This document shows positions 34,816 to 42,941 of a stretch of DNA of 64,000 nucleotides, one piece after another. Under the pieces are notes generated by a model that ran no database searches, had not been told where the DNA came from, and saw only the letters and a program-made list of their open reading frames with translations. The stretch's first letter is position 1. The number at the start of each line of letters is the position of its first letter. This DNA is from Bacteroidota bacterium. GTDB lineage: Bacteria; Bacteroidota; Bacteroidia; Palsa-948. Location of the stretch: positions 1 through 64,000 of the forward strand of contig JACRAL010000004.1 of assembly GCA_016213435.1 (NCBI GenBank), in the 5' to 3' direction. The translations under genes were made by a program, and so were the position numbers.

Positions 34816-35529
34816 TTAGTTCATCTTCAATAATCCGTATTTCAGGATGGTTTTAAGAATTCTTAATCCATCTGAATTTCTTAATTTCTTGCCTTCGCCT
34901 TCGTTTCTTGGGAAATATCTTACCGGTACTTCGGCTATCCAGGTTTTTCGCAGGCGTCCGCATTTGATAATCAGTTCTGCTTCAAACCCGAAACGGGATT
35001 CTTTCAGGTTTAATTTTTCAAACAGATCTTTTCGGAATAATTTATATCCGCAAGCCATGTCTGTAAGATGCACATTAATGAAAAGAGATGTTAGCAGCGT
35101 AAATAATTTATTTGCAAAATATCTTCTGAAAGCCGTCTGTGGCCGTAACACGCCCGGTAAATACCGGGACCCATTTATAAAAGGAACTTTCAATTCGTAC
35201 ATAGCGTTCAGCATCGAGGGAATATCTGCAGGCGAGAGTTCCATATCTGCATCCTGTATGAGAATAATATCACCCGCAGCTTGTTTAATGCCGGTCTTTA
35301 CTGCAAATCCCTTTCCATTGTTTGAGGACTGGCGCAACAATTGTATGTTGGATTTCTCTTTACAATATTCCTGTACCAAGGAATACGACCGATCGGTTGA
35401 TTGATCGTCAACAATAATGATTTCTGTTTTTTCTATAAATGCAGGAAATTTTACCAACAGTAATTCATCAAGCAACGCGCAAATAAAAGTTTCTTCGTTA
35501 TACAGAGGGATGATGATGCTTAGATACAT
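34816..35529 (-). CDS. GT2 glycosyltransferase, dolichyl-phosphate-mannose-synthase-like
   Basis: 237 residues of GT-A type: LSIIIPLYNEETFI, IIVDDQSTDRS, NNGKGFAVKTGIKQAAGDIILIQDADMELSP given here as its parts NNGKGFAVKTG and QDADMELSP, NGSRYLPG, and a C-terminal ESRFGFEAELIIKCGR shared with the enzyme at 24782. No membrane helix, so a carrier-charging DPM1-like enzyme rather than a processive synthase. Its 3' end is duplicated as the relic at 34388-34456. A repeat region separates it from the upstream membrane protein gene on the same strand. Confidence 0.92.
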   Translation of the reverse strand: MYLSIIIPLYNEETFICALLDELLLVKFPAFIEKTEIIIVDDQSTDRSYSLVQEYCKEKSNIQLLRQSSNNGKGFAVKTGIKQAAGDIILIQDADMELSPADIPSMLNAMYELKVPFINGSRYLPGVLRPQTAFRRYFANKLFTLLTSLFINVHLTDMACGYKLFRKDLFEKLNLKESRFGFEAELIIKCGRLRKTWIAEVPVRYFPRNEGEGKKLRNSDGLRILKTILKYGLLKMN

Positions 35530-35654
35530 AGCAAAAATATTCGGCAGATTATTGGGAACAGCATACGAAGGTAAAAAATTAGTCGCTGTTTAGTTTTCCT
35601 AAATTCTTCTGAGTGTACGACACTCTTTTTCGAGTGCAGATGCTTGTATTAACT

Positions 35655-35735
35655 CTCCCCCTTGAAAAGGGGGAGTCCGGCAGGAGAGGGGGATTGAGTT
35701 TAACCACCCCTAACCCCTCCTTTGAAAGGAGGGGA
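35655..35735. repeat. Two intergenic palindromes of the G-tail hairpin family
   Basis: CTCCCCCTTGAAAAGGGGGAG-type hairpin (35655-35675) followed by GGAGAGGGGGATTGAG, then CCCCTAAC and a second hairpin CCCCTCC/GGAGGGG (35714-35734). The layout is hairpin, G-rich tail, C-rich lead, hairpin. The rest of 35530-35805 holds only AT-rich sequence and short GTACGACAC/GTCGTGCAC-like stretches. Confidence 0.75.
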
Positions 35736-35805
35736 GCTAACAGCCAAATATCCAAGCCAATTAAAATGTCGTGCACTAATTCTTCTCTAAAGAGGTTTGT
35801 CAACA

Positions 35806-37665
35806 TTAAAAAATGGATGGATCAAATTTTGGCTCAAATACTTCCACTTGTAAGTCATCAACGAAAATTTTTCCTTTGCCGTTATTCCAAATATACACAC
35901 TCAAAGGATCATTTTTACTTCGGACTGCCATAGGCGTGAGGTAGTCAAAAGTTATCCGGTTCCATTTGTTTATTTCAAGATTTAATTGATCGGTTCCGGT
36001 TCCTTTGTACTTATATGATTTTCCCTGATGGGTGAAAGTGGTTACAATACAAGCAGGATATTTTTTTGTATCCGAAACAGGATAGACCCAAACGCTCACT
36101 CTTATCCATGCATGGTATTTATCTGTTATTTCAGAATATTTTTTCTCAATAGCAGGACCAAATTCTGTAATGCTGTCGAAAACGTAAGAACTTTTGCCGG
36201 AATGAAAAATTTCTGTGTTTAATTTTTCTTTAGGCATTCCTTCGCTTTCTTCAAATCCGAGTTCCCATGTATGTGTTTTTGTGTAATCAGATTCATTCGT
36301 AAAATTTTCAATGCCGTTTGTTGGCCAATCCATATAAAGCAATTTTTCGTTATTGGGCGAGGCAGTGGTTTTCCCGAAAGTTGCCAGCCAGTATTTCCCG
36401 CTTGCCCTTGATGAAACTAAAATACCGTTTGCTGTTTGCCAGGATTGAAATAAATTCAGTGCAACAAGAAATAAAACAATACCAAACATGGAATATTTTA
36501 AAATGTTTCTTTTTGTGTTTATCTCCACAAAGAGATAGCCCATTGGAACAGAGAGTAAAATATAGGATGCAATGATCCCACGTTGACTGAAACAGTTTCC
36601 GTACCACCATACCGTCCAACTGGATACGATCCATAGGTTTATGAAAGTATATGCTATGACAGGCATAAAAATCTTTTTATTTCTTTTATATAAAAAGAAT
36701 AGTCCGGCAAAAGCAAAAAGGATAACAGGAGTGTAGATGAACCATCCGTTGCGGAAACTGAAAAGAAAATTAAATGTGTGCGGAGGAAACAAGTCCATTC
36801 CTTCGCCAGGGTTATAATAACTGTCGTACCAGAAACTTCCCGAATAGATTTTCCAGTAGCTTAGTTGAATAAAGCAGATCGCAATAAATATGCATGCAAA
36901 AAAAGTAACATGCATTCCTTTTTCTTTTAGCAACTGTAATTTTTCTTTTAATGTTTGTTTGTCATAAACGCCCCACAAAGCTGGAATGAGAAGGGAAATT
37001 ATTTCCGGTGGGCGGACGATTGTTGCTAATCCGCATGAGATCGCAAGCATGATAGCATGTTTCATTTTATGTGTTTCATGCCATTTTATGGTGAACCATA
37101 AAATAAATGTATAAAGCGTGAACAGAAAATTATGCGTCATGGCGCCTTGCCCATGAATAGAAGAATGAAGCGTATAATTTGTTCCGAGAACAATGATTAC
37201 AAGCAGCAGGGATGTGATTTTATCTTCGAAGAAATTTAATAAGACTTTTCGCAGCATGATTATCCCGATGAAAGAATAGATCATACATCCGCTCCATATG
37301 GCGTATTGATAAGGTTCCGAAAACCCATCTGCAGGAAATCCTGTTATTAAGGCAATCAGATATCCGATAAAAAAGAAAGGAGCATAAAGTATGGATAGTC
37401 CTATTCCGTAACGCATGATGAAATTACCTGTTGGCGCCATGTTTGCCTGGTAAAAGGTGCCCGTGTTGTGGTATTTGGCAATGATACTGTCCACTACTGA
37501 AAAATCTTTTAGCCCCAGATCATGATAGATGAATGTCATCGGCAGGTACAAATAATATCCGAACACATCCCAGCTTAGAATGTTGATTGGAAAATGAGTC
37601 AGCCCGATGAATAAGAGAGCTGCACAGAGCAGGAAGATGATTATTCTGGATGAAAAAGGAAGCAT
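35806..37665 (-). CDS. Multi-helix membrane protein with C-terminal beta domain (paralogue D)
   Basis: 619 residues, the closest relative of the 28547 product: first loop ILSWDVFGYYLYLPMTFIYHDLG, DFSVVD, TFYQANM, conserved RPPEI in a loop, WTVWWYGNCFSQRG late in the membrane part, and a C-terminal domain with TDKYHAWIRVSVWVYP and SVYIWNNGKGKIFVDDLQVE. The soluble domain (about 470-619) resembles a galactose-binding-like beta-sandwich. Function probably glycosyl transfer on the periplasmic side (inference). It is 38 bp downstream of the carboxylase gene on the same strand. Confidence 0.78.
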   Translation of the reverse strand: MLPFSSRIIIFLLCAALLFIGLTHFPINILSWDVFGYYLYLPMTFIYHDLGLKDFSVVDSIIAKYHNTGTFYQANMAPTGNFIMRYGIGLSILYAPFFFIGYLIALITGFPADGFSEPYQYAIWSGCMIYSFIGIIMLRKVLLNFFEDKITSLLLVIIVLGTNYTLHSSIHGQGAMTHNFLFTLYTFILWFTIKWHETHKMKHAIMLAISCGLATIVRPPEIISLLIPALWGVYDKQTLKEKLQLLKEKGMHVTFFACIFIAICFIQLSYWKIYSGSFWYDSYYNPGEGMDLFPPHTFNFLFSFRNGWFIYTPVILFAFAGLFFLYKRNKKIFMPVIAYTFINLWIVSSWTVWWYGNCFSQRGIIASYILLSVPMGYLFVEINTKRNILKYSMFGIVLFLVALNLFQSWQTANGILVSSRASGKYWLATFGKTTASPNNEKLLYMDWPTNGIENFTNESDYTKTHTWELGFEESEGMPKEKLNTEIFHSGKSSYVFDSITEFGPAIEKKYSEITDKYHAWIRVSVWVYPVSDTKKYPACIVTTFTHQGKSYKYKGTGTDQLNLEINKWNRITFDYLTPMAVRSKNDPLSVYIWNNGKGKIFVDDLQVEVFEPKFDPSIF

Positions 37666-37703
37666 TTTTTTATGGCATTAACTTGAATAGGTATTTTTTC
37701 TGT

Positions 37704-39227
37704 TTATAGTGGAATATTCCCATGCTTCTTCTTCGGCAGTTTATCCACCTTGTTTTCCAGCATTTTGAAAGCAGAAATTAATTTCGCACGCGTGTCCGAA
37801 GGTTGTATCACTTCATCTACATATCCTCTCTCAGCAGCTCGGTAGGGATTTGCAAAATGCTCAATGTATTCCTCTTCTTTCTTCTTGAGGTCTTTTTCGC
37901 CTTTAAAAATAATTTCTACTGCACCTTTGGCTCCCATCACCGCAATTTCAGCGCTGGGCCAGGCATAATTCATATCTGCACCAATATGCTTGGAATTCAT
38001 CACATCATAAGCACCGCCATACGCTTTGCGTGTGATCACTGTAACTCTCGGCACAGTTGCTTCGCAGAAAGCATATAAAAGTTTTGCTCCGTTGGAAATG
38101 ATGGCATTCCATTCCTGATCGGTGCCGGGTAAAAATCCCGGAACATCTTCAAAAACCAAAAGTGGAATGTTGAACGAATCACAGAAACGTACAAAACGTG
38201 CTGCTTTTTGGGAAGAGTGGATATCTAAAACTCCTGCAAGGAAAGCCGGCTGGTTTGCCACAATGCCGATGCTTTTTTCTGCCAAACGTGCGAAGCCAAC
38301 CACGATATTTTCCGCAAAGTTTTTGTGCACTTCAAAAAAAGAACTTGCATCCACTGTTCCATTGATCACATCGCGCATGTCGTAGGGCTGGTTGGGATTT
38401 TCGGGAATAATGGAATTGAGTTCTAGACGTACTTCATCCCCAGCCCGGGGAGCATAAGGAATTGCCGGAACTTCGTCTTCGCAATTCTGGGGTATATAAC
38501 TCAATAATTTTTTGATGTAATTGATACATTCGATTTCATTCGCACAGGAAAAATGTGTTACTCCCGATTTTGTGGAATGCGTGGATGCACCTCCTAATTC
38601 TTCAGAAGTAACTTCTTCGTGTGTAACTGTTTTTACTACGTTTGGCCCGGTGACAAACATATAAGAAGTGTTTTCCACCATCAAAATAAAATCGGTAATT
38701 GCAGGAGAATAAACCGCTCCGCCTGCGCAAGGTCCCATCACGGCAGATATCTGCGGAATAACTCCGGAGGCACGTGTATTACGATAAAAAATATCGGCAT
38801 ATCCTCCGAGCGAAACAACTCCTTCCTGAATACGTGCACCGCCACTGTCATTCAATCCAATTATAGGCGCACCATTATTCATTGCCAGGTCCATCACTCT
38901 GCATATTTTTTCTGCATGTACCTCGGAAAGCGAACCCCCAAACACTGTAAAATCTTGTGCGAAAACATACACCAATCTTCCGTGTACCGTTCCGTATCCT
39001 GTGACTACGCCATCACCAAGGTATTTTTCTTTCTCCAAACCAAATTCTACCGAACGGTGCGTAACAAACATTCCTATCTCTTCAAAACTTCCTTCGTCCA
39101 GCAGAAAATGAATGCGTTCGCGCGCAGTAAGTTTTCCTTTCTTGTGCTGGCTTTCAATTCTTTTTTCGCCACCGCCAAGATGGGCTTCTTTAATTTTTTC
39201 TTCGAGTTCTTTGAGTTTCTTTTTCAC
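37704..39227 (-). CDS. Acyl-CoA carboxylase carboxyltransferase (beta) subunit
   Basis: Biotin-dependent carboxyltransferase of the propionyl-CoA carboxylase beta / methylmalonyl-CoA decarboxylase alpha family, 507 residues. Seen: [19 protein letters not shown], the oxyanion loops [22 protein letters not shown] (parts NDSGGARIQ and SLGGYADIF) and [24 protein letters not shown] and [10 protein letters not shown]. The start is a GTG, 22 bp after the TAGGTTTG box at 39250-39257. Biotin carboxylase and carrier subunits are not adjacent, so they must be elsewhere. Likely role: propionyl-CoA metabolism. Confidence 0.94.
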   Translation of the reverse strand: MKKKLKELEEKIKEAHLGGGEKRIESQHKKGKLTARERIHFLLDEGSFEEIGMFVTHRSVEFGLEKEKYLGDGVVTGYGTVHGRLVYVFAQDFTVFGGSLSEVHAEKICRVMDLAMNNGAPIIGLNDSGGARIQEGVVSLGGYADIFYRNTRASGVIPQISAVMGPCAGGAVYSPAITDFILMVENTSYMFVTGPNVVKTVTHEEVTSEELGGASTHSTKSGVTHFSCANEIECINYIKKLLSYIPQNCEDEVPAIPYAPRAGDEVRLELNSIIPENPNQPYDMRDVINGTVDASSFFEVHKNFAENIVVGFARLAEKSIGIVANQPAFLAGVLDIHSSQKAARFVRFCDSFNIPLLVFEDVPGFLPGTDQEWNAIISNGAKLLYAFCEATVPRVTVITRKAYGGAYDVMNSKHIGADMNYAWPSAEIAVMGAKGAVEIIFKGEKDLKKKEEEYIEHFANPYRAAERGYVDEVIQPSDTRAKLISAFKMLENKVDKLPKKKHGNIPL

Positions 39228-39249
39228 AGGAGAAGTATTAAACAGGAAA

Positions 39250-39272
39250 CAAACCTACAAAAATAATCGGTG
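39250..39272 (-). promoter_or_regulatory. Promoter-like block shared with the barrel-protein gene
   Basis: Read on the minus strand it is identical over 23 bp to 6871-6893 and ends in TAGGTTTG, a TAnnTTTG -7 box, 22 bp before the carboxyltransferase GTG. It lies in the divergent region shared with the ABC-F gene. Confidence 0.6.
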
Positions 39273-39319
39273 GATAACTCAACCTTCTCAGATCAGTCGC
39301 CACTCCCGAGATATTCTGT

Positions 39320-39327
39320 TATCTTCG
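39320..39327 (+). promoter_or_regulatory. Putative -7 box of the ABC-F gene
   Basis: TATCTTCG resembles the Bacteroidota -7 box TAnnTTTG with one mismatch, 11 bp before the ATG at 39339. It supports that ATG over the in-frame ATG at 39270, which lies upstream of the box. Confidence 0.4.
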
Positions 39328-39338
39328 CGCTCCTTTTT

Positions 39339-41282
39339 ATGGTATCAATAAACGAAATATCAGTTCACTTTGGCGGTCGCACACTGTTTGAGGAAATATC
39401 TTTCCTGATAAACAAGCAGGATCGCATTGGTCTTGCCGGAAGAAATGGTGCAGGAAAATCTACCTTACTGAAAATTATAGCAGGAGAGCAAACTCCTGAT
39501 AGCGGTGAAGTAACTAAGCCAAACACCTGCACCATCGGCTATCTGCCTCAGGATATGACGCATCAACCGGGCAAAACGGTTTTTGATGAAACGGCTTCAG
39601 CATTTACAGAAGTGCAGGCACTGGAGAAAAAGATCGCACAGGTGAACGAGCAGATCGCCACTCGCACTGACTATGAGTCGGATGAGTACATGCAGCTGAT
39701 TCACGACATGCACGATTATGGCGAGCGCATGAATCACCTCGGAGGTTATTCTCTCCACGCAGATATTGAATCTACTTTATTAGGACTTGGTTTTGAACGC
39801 AGCGATTTCACCCGTAACACCGAAGATTTCAGCGGTGGATGGCGCATGCGCATTGAACTTGCAAAACTTCTTTTACGAAAACCTGATCTGCTTTTACTCG
39901 ATGAGCCAACGAATCACCTCGATATTGAATCCATTCAGTGGCTGGAAGATTTTTTGAAAAATTATTTTGGAGCGGTGTTAATGGTTTCACACGATAAAGC
40001 GTTTCTGGATAATATCACTACGCGCACCATTGAAATTACAATGGGAAGAATTTACGATTACAAATCAAATTATTCCAAATATCTGCTGCTGAGAAAAGAA
40101 AGAAAAGAATCTCAGATAGCAGCCGCAAAAAATCAGCAAAAGTATATTGACAAAACAAAAGTGCTCATCAATAAGTTTCGCGCGAAGAAGGACAAAGCGG
40201 CCTTTGCTCAGTCACTGATAAAAAAATTAGATAAACTGGAAGTGGTGGAAGTAGATGAAGAAGATACCAGCAGTTTGAAATTTAAATTTCCTCCGGCTCC
40301 GCGCTCCAGCCGGTTGGTGGTGATAGCAGAAGATGCAAAAAAACAATATGGAGATAATCTGATCTTCTCTCATGTGAATTTCAGAATTGACCGGGGCGAT
40401 CGTGTTGCGTTTGTAGGAAGGAACGGAGAGGGAAAATCCACGATGAGTAGAATAATTGTCGGAGAAGAAAAATGTGAAGGTGTGCTCAGAGTGGGCGAAT
40501 CAGTGGATGTTGGCTACTACGCACAGAACCAGGCAGAGATATTAAATGGGAAACTAACTGTTCTTGAAACGATTGACGAAGTGGCAAAAGGCGACAGCCG
40601 GAAAAATGTGCGCGCCATCCTCGGTTCTTTTCTTTTCAGCGGAGATGATGTTTTTAAACAAGTACAAGTATTGAGCGGTGGAGAAAAAGGACGATTGGCA
40701 ATGTGTAAGTTGTTGCTTCAGCCACACAGCTTGCTCGTCCTCGATGAACCTACGAACCACCTTGACATGCGCTCGAAAGACGTGTTGAAAACTGCGTTGC
40801 AGCAATATGACGGAACACTTATTCTTGTTTCGCATGATAGGGATTTCCTGCAAGGGTTGACCAACCGCGTTTTTGAATTCAGACATGGAAATGTGAAACA
40901 ACATGCGGGAGATATAAATGAATATCTAAGGGACCGCAAAGTAGGATCGTTCAGGCAAATTGAAACGGAAGTACCAAGCCTCAAGTCACAAGTCACAAGC
41001 GAGCAGCCAGCAACCAGTAGCCAGGAGCAAGTGGCCAGAGAAGAAAATAAACAGAAAGAAAAAGACCTCAAGCACTTCCAACACCAAATTGCGAGAACTG
41101 AAAAACAGATTGAGAAATTCGAGTCAGAGATAAAAGCAATTGACGAAAAACTATCCAACCCCGAACTATACCAACAAACGGTCAGCGACAAAGATTTTTT
41201 CTCCAACTATGAAAAGCTAAAAAAGCAACTGGAAGAAGAAATGAAAAAGTGGGAAGAACTTCAGAGTAAATTGCCTGTTTAA
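39339..41282 (+). CDS. ABC-F family ATP-binding protein
   Basis: Cytosolic ABC-F protein of the ribosome-associated Uup/YheS type, with two ATPase domains and no membrane part. First domain: GRNGAGKSTLLKI, FSGGWRMRIELAK and LLLLDEPTNHLDIES; second: GRNGEGKSTMSRI, LSGGEKGRLAMCK and LLVLDEPTNHLDMRS. The arginine/lysine-rich interdomain linker that contacts the ribosome is present. The C-terminal coiled coil (about 565-648) is preceded by a Ser/Gln/Thr-rich stretch (about 547-567) encoded by AAGTCACAAGTC-like repeats. I use the ATG at 39339, which begins MVSINEISVHFGG. Confidence 0.95.
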   Translation: MVSINEISVHFGGRTLFEEISFLINKQDRIGLAGRNGAGKSTLLKIIAGEQTPDSGEVTKPNTCTIGYLPQDMTHQPGKTVFDETASAFTEVQALEKKIAQVNEQIATRTDYESDEYMQLIHDMHDYGERMNHLGGYSLHADIESTLLGLGFERSDFTRNTEDFSGGWRMRIELAKLLLRKPDLLLLDEPTNHLDIESIQWLEDFLKNYFGAVLMVSHDKAFLDNITTRTIEITMGRIYDYKSNYSKYLLLRKERKESQIAAAKNQQKYIDKTKVLINKFRAKKDKAAFAQSLIKKLDKLEVVEVDEEDTSSLKFKFPPAPRSSRLVVIAEDAKKQYGDNLIFSHVNFRIDRGDRVAFVGRNGEGKSTMSRIIVGEEKCEGVLRVGESVDVGYYAQNQAEILNGKLTVLETIDEVAKGDSRKNVRAILGSFLFSGDDVFKQVQVLSGGEKGRLAMCKLLLQPHSLLVLDEPTNHLDMRSKDVLKTALQQYDGTLILVSHDRDFLQGLTNRVFEFRHGNVKQHAGDINEYLRDRKVGSFRQIETEVPSLKSQVTSEQPATSSQEQVAREENKQKEKDLKHFQHQIARTEKQIEKFESEIKAIDEKLSNPELYQQTVSDKDFFSNYEKLKKQLEEEMKKWEELQSKLPV

Positions 41283-42448
41283 ACTAATTTCTGGTACGAC
41301 TGCCACCAACGGTCCGGAATCTCTTCGCGTGTTGCCGCTTCGTAATCTTTGTATGAGCAGGGGACAAGGCAGTGCCGTTCGAACTTTAATTTTTTCTGTG
41401 CAGGATAGGGAACCTCCATCCACCAGCGGTCGGAGCGTTTCGATTTATAAAACACAATTTCATTTTTGTGATCTTTGATGGAAACGCGGTATTTCAAATA
41501 GTCCGATTTTTTTCTAAATGGAAAATCCTGAAAGCGCTTGTAATAGCCTTCTATGAAATACCAAATCATTTGCGCCACAAGATGCGCAGTTTGTCCGCGC
41601 TTGTCTTTTTTTGGATTTATCTCAAAAAATCCGATGGCAGCAAGCTTGTCGCTGAGACCGGCATAGCGTGTGATCTGGCAAGCTTCTTCCCCATAAAATC
41701 CATTTGGTGAAGCATTTCCGTTTCCGGGTGCATCGCTCATGCGTATGGAGGAAATATCAAAGGAGAGAAGGTCGGCACTGCGCACAATGGGTTCCACTTC
41801 TTCCATTTCGCTGCGCACGTTTCCTAAACGGTACGCATCAAAATAAAGTTTATGAAAAAGGTCAATTTCTTTTTGAGGGACAAAATAGGTCTGATAACCG
41901 ATATTGCTGTAATTGAAAAGTATGTTCGGCTGGTGAAGAATTATTTTCCCGAGATAGGCGGAAGAATTAAATTCAGAATCCGGACCGCCAATATCAAATT
42001 TTGCGTCCACATCCACCAGATTGATGGTTGGTTCAATTTTATCAAATGCTTTGTACATCGGAAAAGTGAGGTCCTGTCCTCCTCCAATCACGATGGGAAT
42101 AATTTTATTTTTTATCAGCTCGTGACAAACGGAGGTGAGCGCAAAACAAGAATCCTTTACTGTATGTCCTTGCCTGATATTGCCTAGGTCAGCAATTTTT
42201 GGTTTATAACTTCCTTTGAAAAGATTGTACAAATACGGACGAACTGCATCTGCTGCTCCACCGCATCCTTCATTGTTTACTGCGCGCCTTTCTTCTTCCA
42301 CTCCGATTATAGCAAGATGAACTCCTTTCAATTCCGGAAATGGTTTTCCAAGAACAAACTTCCGGATAGAGGTGCCCAGTGTGTTTTCAGGATACTCGTT
42401 GGTTCCATCTATATCAATAGGAACAAAAAATTGTGCGATGTCTTCCAC
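41279..42448 (-). CDS. Arginase-fold (formimidoylglutamase-like) protein with altered metal site
   Basis: 389 residues of the ureohydrolase fold. Positions matching the metal motifs are changed: GGDHS is GGGQD (122-126), DAHxD is DAKFD (148-152) and SFDxD is SFDISS (229-234). Two or more manganese ligands are therefore missing. It is usually annotated formimidoylglutamase or arginase, but hydrolysis by the usual dinuclear site seems unlikely. The same protein is typically next to topA in Bacteroidota, as nearly here. Its stop overlaps that of the convergent ABC-F gene by 4 bp. Confidence 0.85.
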   Translation of the reverse strand: MEDIAQFFVPIDIDGTNEYPENTLGTSIRKFVLGKPFPELKGVHLAIIGVEEERRAVNNEGCGGAADAVRPYLYNLFKGSYKPKIADLGNIRQGHTVKDSCFALTSVCHELIKNKIIPIVIGGGQDLTFPMYKAFDKIEPTINLVDVDAKFDIGGPDSEFNSSAYLGKIILHQPNILFNYSNIGYQTYFVPQKEIDLFHKLYFDAYRLGNVRSEMEEVEPIVRSADLLSFDISSIRMSDAPGNGNASPNGFYGEEACQITRYAGLSDKLAAIGFFEINPKKDKRGQTAHLVAQMIWYFIEGYYKRFQDFPFRKKSDYLKYRVSIKDHKNEIVFYKSKRSDRWWMEVPYPAQKKLKFERHCLVPCSYKDYEAATREEIPDRWWQSYQKLV

Positions 42449-42655
42449 AGGAAAAGTTTAAAGTTTGAAATCTAAAATTGAATACAAAAATAAGTTGCTC
42501 TTAGTTTCAAAAGAAGCGAAGCAATCACAGTTATCAACAGAGTTTTGAAAAGTCGATCCCCTCAGAAAAAACCCATTTCAGAAAATCAATTGTAAATCAC
42601 TATTTTATTGTTAAATATATTCTATTATTGCCATAATGTAATTTATTCGTCAGAC

Positions 42656-42934
42656 ATGGGGAAAAAGTTAAACTGCTGGGAGTTCAAAAAATGGGGTCGC
42701 ATGCTCAGTGGAAATAAAGTTCGTGAATTGGGATTGTGCCCTGTAATAACGGCTGTAGAATTCAATGGAAAAAACGGTGGCAAGAACGGAGGAAGAATTT
42801 GCTGGCAGGTTGCAGGAACCTTTTGCGGAGGAATAGTACAAGGAACTTACGCAGAAAAACAAAGCTCCTGTCTGAAGTGTGATTTTGCCATGAAAGTATT
42901 TGATGAAGAAGGGAGAAAACTGAAATTTTTGTAA
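42656..42934 (+). CDS. Two-CW domain small cysteine-rich protein
   Basis: 92 residues: MGKKLNCWEFKKWGR, LGLCPV, GRICWQVAGTFCGG and SSCLKCDFAMKVF. The paired Cys-Trp motifs plus CxxC match the two-CW group of small proteins, likely metal binding. I chose the ATG at 42656; an earlier in-frame ATG at 42608 adds a hydrophobic stretch outside the family. Function unknown. It converges on topA with a gap of 7 bp. The upstream 207 bp (42449-42655) are AT-rich with no gene; they include an isolated GCGAAGCAATC. Confidence 0.82.
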   Translation: MGKKLNCWEFKKWGRMLSGNKVRELGLCPVITAVEFNGKNGGKNGGRICWQVAGTFCGGIVQGTYAEKQSSCLKCDFAMKVFDEEGRKLKFL

Positions 42935-42941
42935 CAAACAA

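Noticed and set aside
35613-35933. Plus-strand frame of 106 codons over the intergenic repeats
   Set aside because: It covers the two hairpins and runs into the antisense of a real gene; its peptides are repeat translations only.
38619-39266. 215-codon plus-strand frame opposite the carboxylase gene
   Set aside because: Shadow of a highly conserved enzyme gene; the product is Cys/His/Tyr-rich without family motifs.
42516-42526. GCGAAGCAATC as a further copy of the CGTCATTGC element
   Set aside because: Only 11 bp match the inner arm and the outer ends are missing; too short to claim.
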